Positions 52,438 through 61,839 of a stretch of DNA of 64,000 nucleotides are shown piece after piece. The position numbers were made by a program, and so were the translations under genes. Below the pieces are notes generated by a model. The model searched no databases and was not told the origin of the DNA. It saw nothing but the letters and a program-made list of their open reading frames with translations. The stretch spans positions 620,254-684,253 of the forward strand of contig NZ_PYXZ01000002.1 in NCBI RefSeq assembly GCF_003057875.1, read 5' to 3'. Source of the DNA: Nocardioides currus (GTDB lineage: Bacteria > Actinomycetota > Actinomycetes > Propionibacteriales > Nocardioidaceae). The number at the start of each line of letters is the position of its first letter. Position 1 is the first letter of the stretch.

Positions 52438-54794
52438 GCCGCAAGCTGACCGGTTCCAAGAAGCAGACCGACGGCGGCTGGACCGCCAGCCTCCCGATTC
52501 ACCGCGGCGCCACCAAGCGCCGGACCTACACCTTCACCACCGAAGAGGCCGTCGACCGCTGGATCGCCGCCGGCATCGCCGCCATCGAGAGCGACACCGA
52601 CCTCCCCGCCCCCGGGGCCGAGGGACGCGTCGCGAACAAGCGCACCCAGAAGACCGGGACCGACTTCCGCGCCATGGCCGAACGGTGGCACGCCGAGCGC
52701 TACGAGGAGCTGCGGCGCGGCAAGCACGACCGCGCCACCTCGACCCTCGGCCACATCAAGCGCATCGCCGCCTTCATGAACGAGCGCGGCCTCGTGCTCG
52801 AGACCATGGTGCGTGACGAGGTGAAGGTGTTGCAGGCGACCCTCACCCGGTCGAACACCGACATCACGGTCCGCGTCCCGGACGGCGTCGACCCGACCCA
52901 GCAGGTCACCATGGCCGAGGCCCTCGAGCTCCCCAAGATGGCATCCAAGTCGACGCTGAAGCGCCGCAAGGCCGAAGGCAAGCTCGTTCCCGTCGACCCG
53001 TCTTCCGCGGTGCACCGCTTCCTCGTCTCCGACCTCTACAACGAGGACATCCTCGGCCCCGGCGGCGAGCTCCGCCGAGGACCGCGCACCAACGGCAGCC
53101 TCTCCCAGGACGTCGCCAAGGACGTCATGTGGGCCTTCGAGGAAATCTGCAAGTACGCCCTGGACCACGGCGTCGACGTCCCGCAGGACCGCAGCAGCCT
53201 CGCCATGCACATCACCGACAAGGCGCCCAGCGCCGAGCGCCAGCCCGTCAGTCTCACGCGCTGCGCCGACATCGCCTCGCGGTTGCACGTCGTGCACCAG
53301 CTCGCCCTGTGGGTCATGCGCATCCTCGGGCTGCGCATCAGCGAGGCCTACGGCATCCGCGTCTACGACGTGCTCGACCAGGGGCCGGGCCAGTACGGCG
53401 CCGTCGCGGTCAAGACGCAGGGCGGCAAGAAGTTCACCCAGATCGCCCCGGACGGCACCAAGGTCACCAGCGACGACAAGGACGAGCTCAAGACCAAGAA
53501 CTCCAAGCGCGTGCTCGTCGTCCCGCCCGCCCTCATGGACTTCATCCGCCTCGTCGTCGCTGTCTTCCACACCGACGCCGACGGGGTGATCCGCCAGGAC
53601 GCTCGCCTCATCCCCGGCCTCAACCGCCGAGACGCCGGCGGCCAGGCTGCGTTCCGCACCGCCCTGGCGGATGCTGCCGAGGCCGCCCGCGTCGACTGCA
53701 CGCCTGAGGAGGAGGTGATCGACGAGGTCTTCTCCTGCACGCCCCACGACATGCGACGGACCATCCTGTCCGACCTCGATCGCCTCAAGGTGAAGGGCAC
53801 CCACACGCGGCGATTCGCCGGCCACCTCGCCGGCACCGCCGTCCTCCACCGCAGCTACCTCCTCGACGACCCGAAGCTCCGCCCCGCGCGGAAGATCGCC
53901 GTCCTCATCCAGAAGGAGCTCACCACCAACCTCCCGGTCGGACTCGTCATCCCCACCACCGTCCGCTGCACCACCGGCAACCAGAAGTTCCTCGCGTTGG
54001 ACGGTCCGCGCATCGACGCCGAGCTCGCCGAGCGTGGCTCCCTCGTCCTCACGACGGACGAGGGCGGGGAGCCGCTCCTCGGGACCGTCGAGGCTGCCGA
54101 TCTCTGGGACGTCACGCCCAAGACGGCGCGTCTCTGGATGGCCGAGGGTCGAGTGCCGTCAGTCCCGTGCGGCGGTCGTGGCAAGGGGCAGGAGCGGCGG
54201 GTGCGTCTCTGCGACGCCATGGCACTGCGCCAGCGGCTCAGCACCCAGATCACGCTCGTCCGGCTCGCCGATGAGGTCCAGACGACCTACCACACCGTGT
54301 ACCAGTTCGTCCGCGCGAAGGGGCTCGAGCTCGAGGCCTGGGGCGAGCGCGACTTCATCGTCCCGCCCGCAACTGCCGCCCTCCTGCGCGAGCACTACGC
54401 ACACCAGGCAGAACTGCACCGCCGTGCCGTGCCCTACTCCAAGGCAGCGAAGGAGCTCGGTACGACGGTGGCTGCGGTCGAGCACCTCGTGGAGGACGGG
54501 AGGTTGGACAAGGACGAGCGCGCCTACGACGGTCGTCGCATGGTCACCCGCGAGAGCCTCGCCGGGGCCACCCAGCAGCCGGTTCGCCGTCCCACTCCGA
54601 CGGTCCGCGACGACCTCATGACGTGGGCCGAGGTGTCGGCCGCAACCGGACTGGCGAGCGCGGACATCGACGCACTCGTTGCTGACGGAATGCTGGTGCG
54701 CGTGCAGCACCAGCGGCGACGCCACGTGACTCGGGTCAGCGTGCTGAGGTATCTCGCCGAGCACGACCCGTCACGCCTCGCGCTGGCGGTCTGA
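52434..54794 (+). CDS. Tyrosine recombinase with tandem HTH extension
   Basis: A 786-residue protein, about twice the size of ordinary integrases. The catalytic set is Arg301 (LGLRISEA), His438-x-x-Arg441 (PHDMRRT), His464 (FAGHLAG) and Tyr475 (LHRSYLL). A helix-turn-helix-like insert sits at about 158-185. The C-terminus carries four further HTH-like modules near 549-592, 604-650, 664-712 and 727-775, each with a short helix pair followed by a strand-like basic segment. Coupled to the HTH/coiled-coil gene and next to tRNA-fMet, it probably mobilises the island. Confidence 0.75.
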   Translation: MSRKLTGSKKQTDGGWTASLPIHRGATKRRTYTFTTEEAVDRWIAAGIAAIESDTDLPAPGAEGRVANKRTQKTGTDFRAMAERWHAERYEELRRGKHDRATSTLGHIKRIAAFMNERGLVLETMVRDEVKVLQATLTRSNTDITVRVPDGVDPTQQVTMAEALELPKMASKSTLKRRKAEGKLVPVDPSSAVHRFLVSDLYNEDILGPGGELRRGPRTNGSLSQDVAKDVMWAFEEICKYALDHGVDVPQDRSSLAMHITDKAPSAERQPVSLTRCADIASRLHVVHQLALWVMRILGLRISEAYGIRVYDVLDQGPGQYGAVAVKTQGGKKFTQIAPDGTKVTSDDKDELKTKNSKRVLVVPPALMDFIRLVVAVFHTDADGVIRQDARLIPGLNRRDAGGQAAFRTALADAAEAARVDCTPEEEVIDEVFSCTPHDMRRTILSDLDRLKVKGTHTRRFAGHLAGTAVLHRSYLLDDPKLRPARKIAVLIQKELTTNLPVGLVIPTTVRCTTGNQKFLALDGPRIDAELAERGSLVLTTDEGGEPLLGTVEAADLWDVTPKTARLWMAEGRVPSVPCGGRGKGQERRVRLCDAMALRQRLSTQITLVRLADEVQTTYHTVYQFVRAKGLELEAWGERDFIVPPATAALLREHYAHQAELHRRAVPYSKAAKELGTTVAAVEHLVEDGRLDKDERAYDGRRMVTRESLAGATQQPVRRPTPTVRDDLMTWAEVSAATGLASADIDALVADGMLVRVQHQRRRHVTRVSVLRYLAEHDPSRLALAV

Positions 54795-54936
54795 CGGGTC
54801 CAAGCTCGATACCCCTCCCTCCACGCGACCGATGAGGCGGTCCGGCTCGCGTGGAGGTCGTGGGTGCCGCCGTCAGCGTGACTCTTTGCTGCGCAGGGCG
54901 TGGCCAACGGCACCCGGAACAAGGTGCCTACGACCC

Positions 54937-54964
54937 TTGACCGCATACCCCCTAGGGGTATGGT
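54937..54964 (+). promoter_or_regulatory. copA promoter with CsoR-type operator
   Basis: A -35 TTGACC (54937-54942) and a -10 TATGGT (54959-54964) are 16 bp apart. The operator ATACCCC-CTA-GGGGTAT (54945-54961) lies across the spacer and -10, where a bound repressor would block polymerase. The -10 ends 6 bases before the copA ATG, so the mRNA is probably leaderless. The rest of the gap (54795-54936) shows nothing else. Confidence 0.8.
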
Positions 54965-54970
54965 GGAGAC

Positions 54971-57403
54971 ATGAACGCGCACATGCACGAGTCGGACACG
55001 GCCACGACGCACCAGGTCACGGACCCGGTGTGCGGAATGAGCGTCGACCCGACCGCGACCGAGCACACGCTCACCCACGAGGGGCAGGAGTTCTACTTCT
55101 GCTCGGCCAGCTGCAAGGACAAGTTCCAGGCCACGCCCGACCGGTACGCAAGCCACGACCAGCACGACCAGCACGACCAGCACGACCAGGCCGGGAACGC
55201 TCACGCGCACGCCGGACACGCTGCGACGGCCAGTGGCATTGCCCCGCCCACGCCCGGCGAGGGGGAGGCAATGGAGTACACGTGCCCGATGCACCCCGAG
55301 ATCCGCCGACCCGGCCCCGGAGCGTGCCCGATCTGCGGCATGGCGCTGGAGCCGGTGATGGTCACGGTCGACTCGGGCCCGTCGCCGGAGCTGCGCGACA
55401 TGACCCGCCGCTTCTGGTTCGGCGTGGCCCTGTCCATCCCCGTCGTCATCCTCGGCATGGGCCGCGACCTCATCGAACCGCTGCACGACGCCGTATCCGC
55501 CACCACGTCCGCGTGGATCCAACTCGCGTTGGCCACACCGGTGGTCCTATGGGCCGGATGGCCCTTCTTCACCCGCGGCTGGGCGTCGATACGCACCATG
55601 AAGCTGAACATGTTCACGCTCATCGCAATGGGCACCGGCGTCGCCTGGCTGTTCTCCGTCGTCGCAACGGTGGCCCCGGGCATCTTCCCCGCCGCGTTCC
55701 GCGAAGACGGCGCCGTCGACGTCTACTTCGAGGCCGCCGCCGTCATCACCACCCTCGTCCTGCTCGGCCAGGTCCTCGAGCTCCGCGCCCGCGAGGCCAC
55801 CTCAGGCGCCATCAAGGCGCTTCTCGACCTGTCCCCGAAGACCGCCAGGCGGGTGCGTGACGACGGCACCGAGGAAGAGGTCACCCTCGACCAGGTCCAG
55901 CTCGGCGACCTGCTCCGCGTCCGCCCCGGCGAGAAGGTCCCCGTCGATGGTGTCGTCGAGGAGGGGAAGTCGGCCGTCGACGAGTCCCTGGTCACTGGCG
56001 AGTCCATGCCGGTGACGAAGGAACCGGGCGACAACGCCATCGGCGGCACCCTCAACTCCACCGGCGCGCTCCTCGTACGCGCCAGCGCGGTCGGTCGCGA
56101 CACCATGCTCGCCCGCATCGTGCAGATGGTCGCCGAAGCCCAACGCTCCCGCGCGCCCATCCAGCGCACCGTCGACAAGGTGTCCGCGGTGTTCGTGCCC
56201 GCCGTCATCGGCATCGCCGTGCTCGCGTTCATCATCTGGGCCCTCGTGGGCCCCGACCCGAAGCTCGCCCACGCGCTGGTCGTCGCGGTCAGCGTCCTCA
56301 TCATCGCCTGTCCGTGTGCGCTCGGCCTGGCCACGCCCATGTCCATCATGGTCGGCGTCGGCCGGGGCGCCCAGATGGGTGTCCTCATCAAGAACGCCGA
56401 AGCACTCGAACGGATGGAGAAGGTCGACACCGTTGTCGTCGACAAGACAGGCACGCTCACCGAGGGCAAGCCGGCCGTCGTCGCCGTCGAGCCGGCCACC
56501 GGTCACGACGCACGTGAGCTGCTTCGGCTCGCGGCTGCCGTGGAGAACGCCTCCGAGCACCCGCTCGCCCGCGCCATCGTCGACAAGGCCCAAGCCGACA
56601 TGGTCAACCGGGGCGAGGACTCCACGCGGTTGCCCGAGGTGGCTGACTTCGACGCCCCGGCCGGCAAGGGCGTCCTCGGGACCGTCGACGGCCGCAAGGT
56701 GCTCGTCGGCACCGCAGGGTTCCTCACCAGCCAGAACATCGACCCGTCGGTCCTGGCCGAAACGGCTGACCGGCTGCGACGTACGGGCGCGACCGCCGTC
56801 CTCGTCGCCGTCGACGGCACCCCCGCGGGTGTGATCGGGATCGCCGACCAGGTCAAGACCACCACCCCCGCCGCGCTGGCCGCGCTGCGCACGGAGGGCA
56901 TCAAGGTCATCATGCTCACCGGTGACAACGAGGTCACCGCTCAGGCTGTCGCCACCGAGCTCGGCATCGACCGGGTCGAGGCCGAGGTGCTGCCCGACCA
57001 CAAGGCCGACGTCGTCAACCGGCTCCGTGCTGAGGGCTGCGTGGTCGCGTTCGCCGGCGATGGCGTGAACGACGCTCCGGCGCTGGCCGCGGCTGATGTG
57101 GGTCTGGCGATGGGCACCGGCACGGACGTCGCGATGGAGTCCGCCGGTGTGACGCTGCTGCGCGGCGACCTCAACGGCATCGCCCACGCGCGCCAGCTCT
57201 CCCACGCCGTGATGAGCAACGTACGCAGGGGTCTCGTCCTCGCGTTCGGTTACAACACCCTAGGCATCCCCATCGCCGCAGGTGTGCTCTACCCGGCCTT
57301 CGGGTGGCTCCTGTCGCCGGTCATCGCCGCGGCCGCGATGGCGTTGTCCTCGGTCAGCGTCATTCTCAACGCGCTGCGGTTGCGGACCCAGAAGCTGGGG
57401 TGA
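54971..57403 (+). CDS. copA: Copper-translocating P1B-type ATPase
   Basis: An 810-residue ATPase that expels copper from the cytoplasm. The N-terminus has a YHS-type domain (DPVCGM at 18-23, FYFCSASC at 41-48), a His-rich HDQ repeat, and a heavy-metal-binding domain (CPMHPE 105-110, CPICGM 119-124). Then come about eight helices with the CPC ion motif (Cys447-Cys449), phosphorylation site DKTGT at 491 and the GDGVNDAP hinge. CPC, not CPH, favours Cu(I). Leaderless under CsoR control. Confidence 0.93.
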   Translation: MNAHMHESDTATTHQVTDPVCGMSVDPTATEHTLTHEGQEFYFCSASCKDKFQATPDRYASHDQHDQHDQHDQAGNAHAHAGHAATASGIAPPTPGEGEAMEYTCPMHPEIRRPGPGACPICGMALEPVMVTVDSGPSPELRDMTRRFWFGVALSIPVVILGMGRDLIEPLHDAVSATTSAWIQLALATPVVLWAGWPFFTRGWASIRTMKLNMFTLIAMGTGVAWLFSVVATVAPGIFPAAFREDGAVDVYFEAAAVITTLVLLGQVLELRAREATSGAIKALLDLSPKTARRVRDDGTEEEVTLDQVQLGDLLRVRPGEKVPVDGVVEEGKSAVDESLVTGESMPVTKEPGDNAIGGTLNSTGALLVRASAVGRDTMLARIVQMVAEAQRSRAPIQRTVDKVSAVFVPAVIGIAVLAFIIWALVGPDPKLAHALVVAVSVLIIACPCALGLATPMSIMVGVGRGAQMGVLIKNAEALERMEKVDTVVVDKTGTLTEGKPAVVAVEPATGHDARELLRLAAAVENASEHPLARAIVDKAQADMVNRGEDSTRLPEVADFDAPAGKGVLGTVDGRKVLVGTAGFLTSQNIDPSVLAETADRLRRTGATAVLVAVDGTPAGVIGIADQVKTTTPAALAALRTEGIKVIMLTGDNEVTAQAVATELGIDRVEAEVLPDHKADVVNRLRAEGCVVAFAGDGVNDAPALAAADVGLAMGTGTDVAMESAGVTLLRGDLNGIAHARQLSHAVMSNVRRGLVLAFGYNTLGIPIAAGVLYPAFGWLLSPVIAAAAMALSSVSVILNALRLRTQKLG
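55154..55189 (+). repeat. 9-bp tandem repeat, four copies, within copA
   Basis: CACGACCAG repeats four times without interruption and encodes HDQ four times in the linker between the YHS and heavy-metal domains. It is a slippage-prone tract that could change copy number in frame. Confidence 0.85.
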
Positions 57404-57431
57404 GACCAGCGACTCCGTACGATCGAGAACG

Positions 57432-57959
57432 ATGAAGCTCGAGCCTTCCAACGCCGTCAGCGCCCGCAGGCGAGTCCTGCGGGCGCTGACGACGCCTGGG
57501 CGAGGCGCCGGCAACTCCTGGCTGGCCGCGCTCGTGGCGGCCTTGGTCGTCGGCATCCTCGGCATGCACGCGCTCGCGAGCCACGGCACTCCCGCTGCAC
57601 CAGCGGCCGCGTCGAGCGCGATGAGCATGCCGGGCATGACGGTGGCCGACGACACGGCCATGACCTCGAGCAACCCGCACGCGTCGCAAGCCAACGAGGT
57701 GCCAGCCGCTCAGCTGACGGACGAAGCCGGCGTCGGCTCTGACTCTGGCTCGGGACACGTCATGGCCGGCATGGTCATGCTGTGCGTCGTCATGCTCGCC
57801 GCAGCCGGGCTCACGCTCCTGGCGGTGCTCGCCACGGGACTCTTCCGGCCGCTGATGCCGGCCGCATTCATGCCGGCCGCCGTACGCGCGCGGACGTTGC
57901 AGTGGGTGCGTGGCACCGGTCCTCCCCACGAATGGCAGTTCTCCGTCATCAGGTGCTGA
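57432..57959 (+). CDS. DUF6153 family membrane protein
   Basis: A 175-residue protein with two transmembrane helices (about 27-48 and 111-134). The region between is Met/His-containing (SAMSMPGMTVADD), as in DUF6153 proteins encoded with actinobacterial copper genes. The Met-rich extracytoplasmic loop may bind copper. It follows copA by 28 bp. Confidence 0.7.
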   Translation: MKLEPSNAVSARRRVLRALTTPGRGAGNSWLAALVAALVVGILGMHALASHGTPAAPAAASSAMSMPGMTVADDTAMTSSNPHASQANEVPAAQLTDEAGVGSDSGSGHVMAGMVMLCVVMLAAAGLTLLAVLATGLFRPLMPAAFMPAAVRARTLQWVRGTGPPHEWQFSVIRC

Positions 57960-58081
57960 CAGGCCCTGCGACCACCCGCCACCGCTGATCTCGATCGTCG
58001 AGTTCGAGTTTCGACCGCAGCGTCCGGCCGGGTGTCGCCTCTGCCTGCCCGCACAACCCACCTGACTTCCGGAGAACCTCC

Positions 58082-58723
58082 ATGCATGCCAAGAACAAGA
58101 CCCGCACGCGCGCTCTCAGCGCGTTCGCGCTCACCCTCGCCCTCGGCGCCGGCCTCACCGCCTGCGGCGACGACACCTCCGACGCGGCCGGCACGGCCGA
58201 GGTCAGCACCACCGAGCACAACGACGCCGACGTCGCCTTCGCCAGCGACATGATCACCCACCACGCCCAGGCACTCTCGATGGTCGACCTGACCCTGAAG
58301 CGAGAGCTCGACCCCGAGGTCCAGGCGCTCGCCGAGGACATCCGCGACGCCCAGGGCCCCGAGATCGAGACCATGGCCGACTGGCTCACGAAGTGGGGTG
58401 AGGACGTCCCGGCGACCATGCGCGACCACGTCAACTCCGGTCATGACATGGGCGACATGTCCGACACCATGGACGACATGGGCCATGACGACATGCCCGG
58501 CATGATGACGGCCGAGGAGATGAACGAGCTCGAGGACGCTCCGGACTCCGACTTCCAGGACATGTGGCTCGAGATGATGGTCGAGCACCACGAAGGCGCC
58601 ATCGAGATGGCCGAGACCGAGCAGGCCGACGGCCAGTTCAAGGACGCCGTCGACCTCGCCGGTCAGATCATCGACGCCCAGAAGCAAGAGATCGAGACCA
58701 TGAAGGACCTGCTCGGCTCCTGA
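58082..58723 (+). CDS. DUF305 lipoprotein
   Basis: A 213-residue lipoprotein with a lipobox (LTACGDD, Cys at about 28). The paired-His helices ITHHAQAL and MVEHHEGAI define DUF305, often found in copper and other metal-resistance loci. A Met/Asp-rich segment (about 120-145, HDMGDMSDTMDDMGHDDM) looks metal-binding. It probably sits on the outer face of the membrane. Confidence 0.85.
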   Translation: MHAKNKTRTRALSAFALTLALGAGLTACGDDTSDAAGTAEVSTTEHNDADVAFASDMITHHAQALSMVDLTLKRELDPEVQALAEDIRDAQGPEIETMADWLTKWGEDVPATMRDHVNSGHDMGDMSDTMDDMGHDDMPGMMTAEEMNELEDAPDSDFQDMWLEMMVEHHEGAIEMAETEQADGQFKDAVDLAGQIIDAQKQEIETMKDLLGS

Positions 58724-58741
58724 GTCGCGGCGCGCGCGGAC

Positions 58742-58771
58742 GCGGACGCCACCCTCACTGGTGGCGTCCGC
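58742..58771 (+). terminator. Hairpin after the DUF305 gene
   Basis: A perfect 12-bp stem, GCGGACGCCACC with its complement, and a 6-nt loop, 19 bases after the DUF305 stop. It could reduce read-through into the lipoprotein-tlpA-ccdA-sco1 genes. Confidence 0.7.
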
Positions 58772-58873
58772 TCGTCGATTCCACCGCCGCTCCCCCCAAT
58801 CCCGCGTCCCGGCCCTGGGCCGACCAGCCTCACGCCCGGACGCCTCGGACACCCACATGCAGAAAAAGGCCTC

Positions 58874-59434
58874 ATGAAGACACCCCTCGCGGCCGTTGCC
58901 GTCACAGCAGCCCTCGCCCTCACCCTGACCGGCTGCAGCAAAGCCGCCGCCCCGACCAGCTCGTCCGGTTCGAGCTCCTCGGATGCGGCCGAGGTCACGC
59001 CTGACGCCACGTCCCTCCCGCCGTGGCCCGCACCCGGCGACGTTCCCGCCCGGGTCGCCGCCGCCGGCCTCGACCTCGGCCCGATGGGCACCGCCGAGCA
59101 CTACCACCCCCACCTGGCCATCACCGTCGGCGGAGAACCGGTCCCCGTCGCGCTCAACATCGGCGTCGACCCCGCCACCGGCGCGATGTCCGCGGTCCAC
59201 ACCCACGAGGGCGACGGCACCATCCACATCGAAGCCGACACCGTCGGCGAGAAGTTCACCCTCGGCCAGCTGTTCACCCAGTGGGGCGTCGCGCTCACGC
59301 CCACCCAGATCGGTGGAGCCCAGGCGAAGCCCGGGGAGAAGATGACGGTGACCAGCAACGGCACACCCGTGAGCGGCGACCCCGCCGACCTGCGGCTCGA
59401 ACCGGACCAGCAGATCGAGCTGACCCTGCCATGA
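58874..59434 (+). CDS. Secreted lipoprotein with His-rich domain, unrecognised family
   Basis: A 186-residue lipoprotein (lipobox LTGCSK). The mature part has EHYHPHLAITVGGEPVPVAL, then VHTHEGDGTIHIEAD and FTLGQLFTQWGVALT, a family I have seen in actinobacteria but cannot name. The His pairs suggest metal binding. The tlpA-like gene overlaps its stop by ATGA. Confidence 0.75.
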   Translation: MKTPLAAVAVTAALALTLTGCSKAAAPTSSSGSSSSDAAEVTPDATSLPPWPAPGDVPARVAAAGLDLGPMGTAEHYHPHLAITVGGEPVPVALNIGVDPATGAMSAVHTHEGDGTIHIEADTVGEKFTLGQLFTQWGVALTPTQIGGAQAKPGEKMTVTSNGTPVSGDPADLRLEPDQQIELTLP

Positions 59435-60114
59435 CCGACACGTCACACCCGCAGACCTCACCCCCGGGACGTCCCTCCCGGCCGGCCCGCATCGCCCTCG
59501 TCGCGGTGCTCGTCGTAGCCGTCGTGCTCCTTGGGCTGTGGTTGGTCCGCACGACACCCTGGACCGCCGACGCCTCCGGTCGTGGCAGCGACCGCGGTAT
59601 CGCGGGGCCGGGCCTCACTGTCTACCCGGCCGGTGACCGCGCCGCCGCGCCCCCGCTCGAGGGGCGCACCCTCGACGACAGCGACTTCAACCTCGACGAC
59701 CTCTCGGGCCAGATCGTCGTCATCAACGTGTGGGGCTCGTGGTGCGGGCCGTGCCGCGCCGAAACGCCCGGTCTCGTCCGCATCGCCAACGCGACCGCCA
59801 GCCAAGGCGTCCAGTTCGTCGGTATCGACACGCGCGACAGCCTCGCCTCCGCCAGGGCGTTCGTGAAGAACTACGACGTGCCCTACCCGAGCGTGTTCGA
59901 CCCCGCCGGCAAGGCGCTGTTGCCGTTCGGGTCCGTCATCCCCAGCGCCGCCATCCCTAGCAGCCTTGTCGTCGACCGCGACGGCAACGTCGCAGCCCGC
60001 GTCATCGGCGCCGTCGACGAAAGCACCCTCCGGGGCGTCCTCGACGACCTCCTCGCCGAAGACGACGACTCGACTTCGACCGGCGCCGACGATCCGGAAG
60101 GAGACGCGTCGTGA
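59431..60114 (+). CDS. TlpA-like membrane-anchored thioredoxin
   Basis: A 227-residue protein with one N-terminal membrane anchor (about 20-43). The thioredoxin fold has the WCGPC active site at 104-108 and a cis-Pro region (IPSSLVVD). Such proteins reduce disulfides outside the membrane, here most likely to keep Sco1 or copper ligands reduced, with CcdA supplying electrons. Confidence 0.88.
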   Translation: MTDTSHPQTSPPGRPSRPARIALVAVLVVAVVLLGLWLVRTTPWTADASGRGSDRGIAGPGLTVYPAGDRAAAPPLEGRTLDDSDFNLDDLSGQIVVINVWGSWCGPCRAETPGLVRIANATASQGVQFVGIDTRDSLASARAFVKNYDVPYPSVFDPAGKALLPFGSVIPSAAIPSSLVVDRDGNVAARVIGAVDESTLRGVLDDLLAEDDDSTSTGADDPEGDAS

Positions 60115-60950
60115 GCCCGCTGGCCACCAACCCGGGCGACCTCGTCACCTACGGCCCCATGCTCGTCGCCATCCCCATCGCGATGGCCGCCGGACTCGTG
60201 TCCTTCCTCAGCCCCTGCTGCCTCCCACTCGTACCCGGCTACCTCGCGTACGTCACCGGAACCAGCGGCGCAGACGCCTCCGTCCAGGCGGCCTCTGGCG
60301 CCGCGACTCGGACGGCGGGCACGTCCGACACCTTGACGCTGACACGGCCACGGCCCCGCTTGCTGCCCAGCCGCACCGTCACCGGAACCCTGCTCTTCGT
60401 CCTCGGGTTCGCCGCCGTGTTCACCAGCTACGGCGCGCTCTTCGGCACCGCCGGCGCGTTCCTCATCACCTACCAAGAGCCCATCACCCAGGTCCTCGGC
60501 GTCCTCACCATCGTCCTCGGCGTCGTCTTCACCGGTGCCCTGACCCGCGTACCGTTCCTCAACCGCACCGTCCGCCTCGACGCCAACCCCCGCGTCGGAG
60601 TCGCCGGCGCCCCCCTGCTCGGCGTCATGTTCGGCATCGGCTGGACCCCCTGCATGGGGCCGACTCTGGCCGCCGTACTCACCCTGTCCGTCACCGCGGG
60701 AGGCGCCGGCCGCGGAGCTGTGCTGTCCTTCGCCTACAGCCTGGGTCTCGGCATCCCGTTTCTCCTCGCTGCCCTCGGCGTCCAACGCGCGTTCCGCGTG
60801 TTCGCCTACGCGCGTCGGCATGCCCGCGCCGTCACTCGCATCGGGGGAGTACTCCTCATCATCGTCGGCGTCCTCCAGGTCACCGGAGCCTGGACGCTGC
60901 TAATGGCCCAGTTGCAGGGCTGGGTTGCGAACTGGCAGGTCCCCCTGTGA
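60111..60950 (+). CDS. CcdA-family thiol-disulfide interchange protein
   Basis: A 279-residue protein with about six to seven helices. The redox cysteines occur in [16 protein letters not shown] and [10 protein letters not shown]. CcdA passes electrons from cytoplasmic thioredoxin to extracytoplasmic TlpA/ResA-type proteins. It starts at GTG 60111 inside the tlpA stop, and sco1 starts inside its own stop. Confidence 0.9.
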   Translation: MSPLATNPGDLVTYGPMLVAIPIAMAAGLVSFLSPCCLPLVPGYLAYVTGTSGADASVQAASGAATRTAGTSDTLTLTRPRPRLLPSRTVTGTLLFVLGFAAVFTSYGALFGTAGAFLITYQEPITQVLGVLTIVLGVVFTGALTRVPFLNRTVRLDANPRVGVAGAPLLGVMFGIGWTPCMGPTLAAVLTLSVTAGGAGRGAVLSFAYSLGLGIPFLLAALGVQRAFRVFAYARRHARAVTRIGGVLLIIVGVLQVTGAWTLLMAQLQGWVANWQVPL

Positions 60951-61699
60951 ACACCACGCCGAGCCGTGCGCGACCGAACCCCCGAACCCGTCGCCGTCGC
61001 CTGGCGCGGCTGGGACTGGCCGCGGCCCTCACCCTCACCGCCGCCACGGCCTGCAGTTCCCGAGAAGCCAACCCTGGGAGCGGCAACGCTGTCACCAGCC
61101 GCGACACTGACGACTTCCACGGCACCCTCGTCGACCCGCCCCTCGCCCCCGCGCCCATCACGCTCCGCGACACCGACGGCAGCCCCTACCGGATGGACGA
61201 GCCGACCCCGAACACGGCCACGGCGATCTTCTTCGGCTTCACCAACTGCCACGACATCTGCCCGACCACCATGGCCGACCTCGCCGCCGCACGCAGGTCC
61301 CTACCCACTTCCGCAGCGAGCAAGGTCAACCTGGTCTTCGTCACCGTCGACCCCAAACGCGACACCCCGCCCGTTCTCCGCAGGTGGCTCGACCAGTTCG
61401 ACCCCGACATCGTCGGACTGCGCGGACCCGTCAGGCGCGTACACCGTGCAGAGGACTCCCTGTACGCCTCCAACAGCAGCAAGTCCTCGCCGACACCCGA
61501 GGGAACCGACGCCGGCGCACACGAGCATCAGTCGACGGAGGAAGGGCACACCCACCCCGACGGCGACCCCGATGGGTACGCCGTGGACCACTCCAGCGTC
61601 GTCTACCTGTTCGGCCCCGACGGCAGCACCGTCATCTACACCGGCGGCGCCACCCCACCCGACTACGCCGCAGACCTGACGCGCCTTCTCTACCCCTGA
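60947..61699 (+). CDS. Sco1/SenC-family copper protein
   Basis: A 250-residue lipoprotein-like Sco (lipobox-like ATACSS). The copper ligands are Cys101 and Cys105 (NCHDICPT) and His215 (VDHSS). A His-rich insertion ([14 protein letters not shown]) sits before the His215 loop, where family members usually have none; extra copper binding is likely. Sco proteins deliver copper to cytochrome oxidase or handle redox stress. Confidence 0.88.
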   Translation: MNTTPSRARPNPRTRRRRLARLGLAAALTLTAATACSSREANPGSGNAVTSRDTDDFHGTLVDPPLAPAPITLRDTDGSPYRMDEPTPNTATAIFFGFTNCHDICPTTMADLAAARRSLPTSAASKVNLVFVTVDPKRDTPPVLRRWLDQFDPDIVGLRGPVRRVHRAEDSLYASNSSKSSPTPEGTDAGAHEHQSTEEGHTHPDGDPDGYAVDHSSVVYLFGPDGSTVIYTGGATPPDYAADLTRLLYP

Positions 61700-61777
61700 C
61701 CTCAGCCCCTCACCTCCAGTCGGCGCGAGCAGGCCGCGTCCGCCGCGGCAAGGCAGCCTCACAGGGGCCGAAAGACC

Positions 61778-61794
61778 CTACCCCCCGGGGGTAT
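61778..61794 (+). promoter_or_regulatory. CsoR-type operator before csoR
   Basis: TACCCCC-C-GGGGGTA (61779-61793) matches the site in front of copA and lies 46 bp before the csoR start. The core promoter is not obvious. It predicts autorepression of csoR. Confidence 0.75.
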
Positions 61795-61839
61795 GCCCGC
61801 GCACCATGGAACAAGAGCAGAACCCACGAGGAGCCCGCC

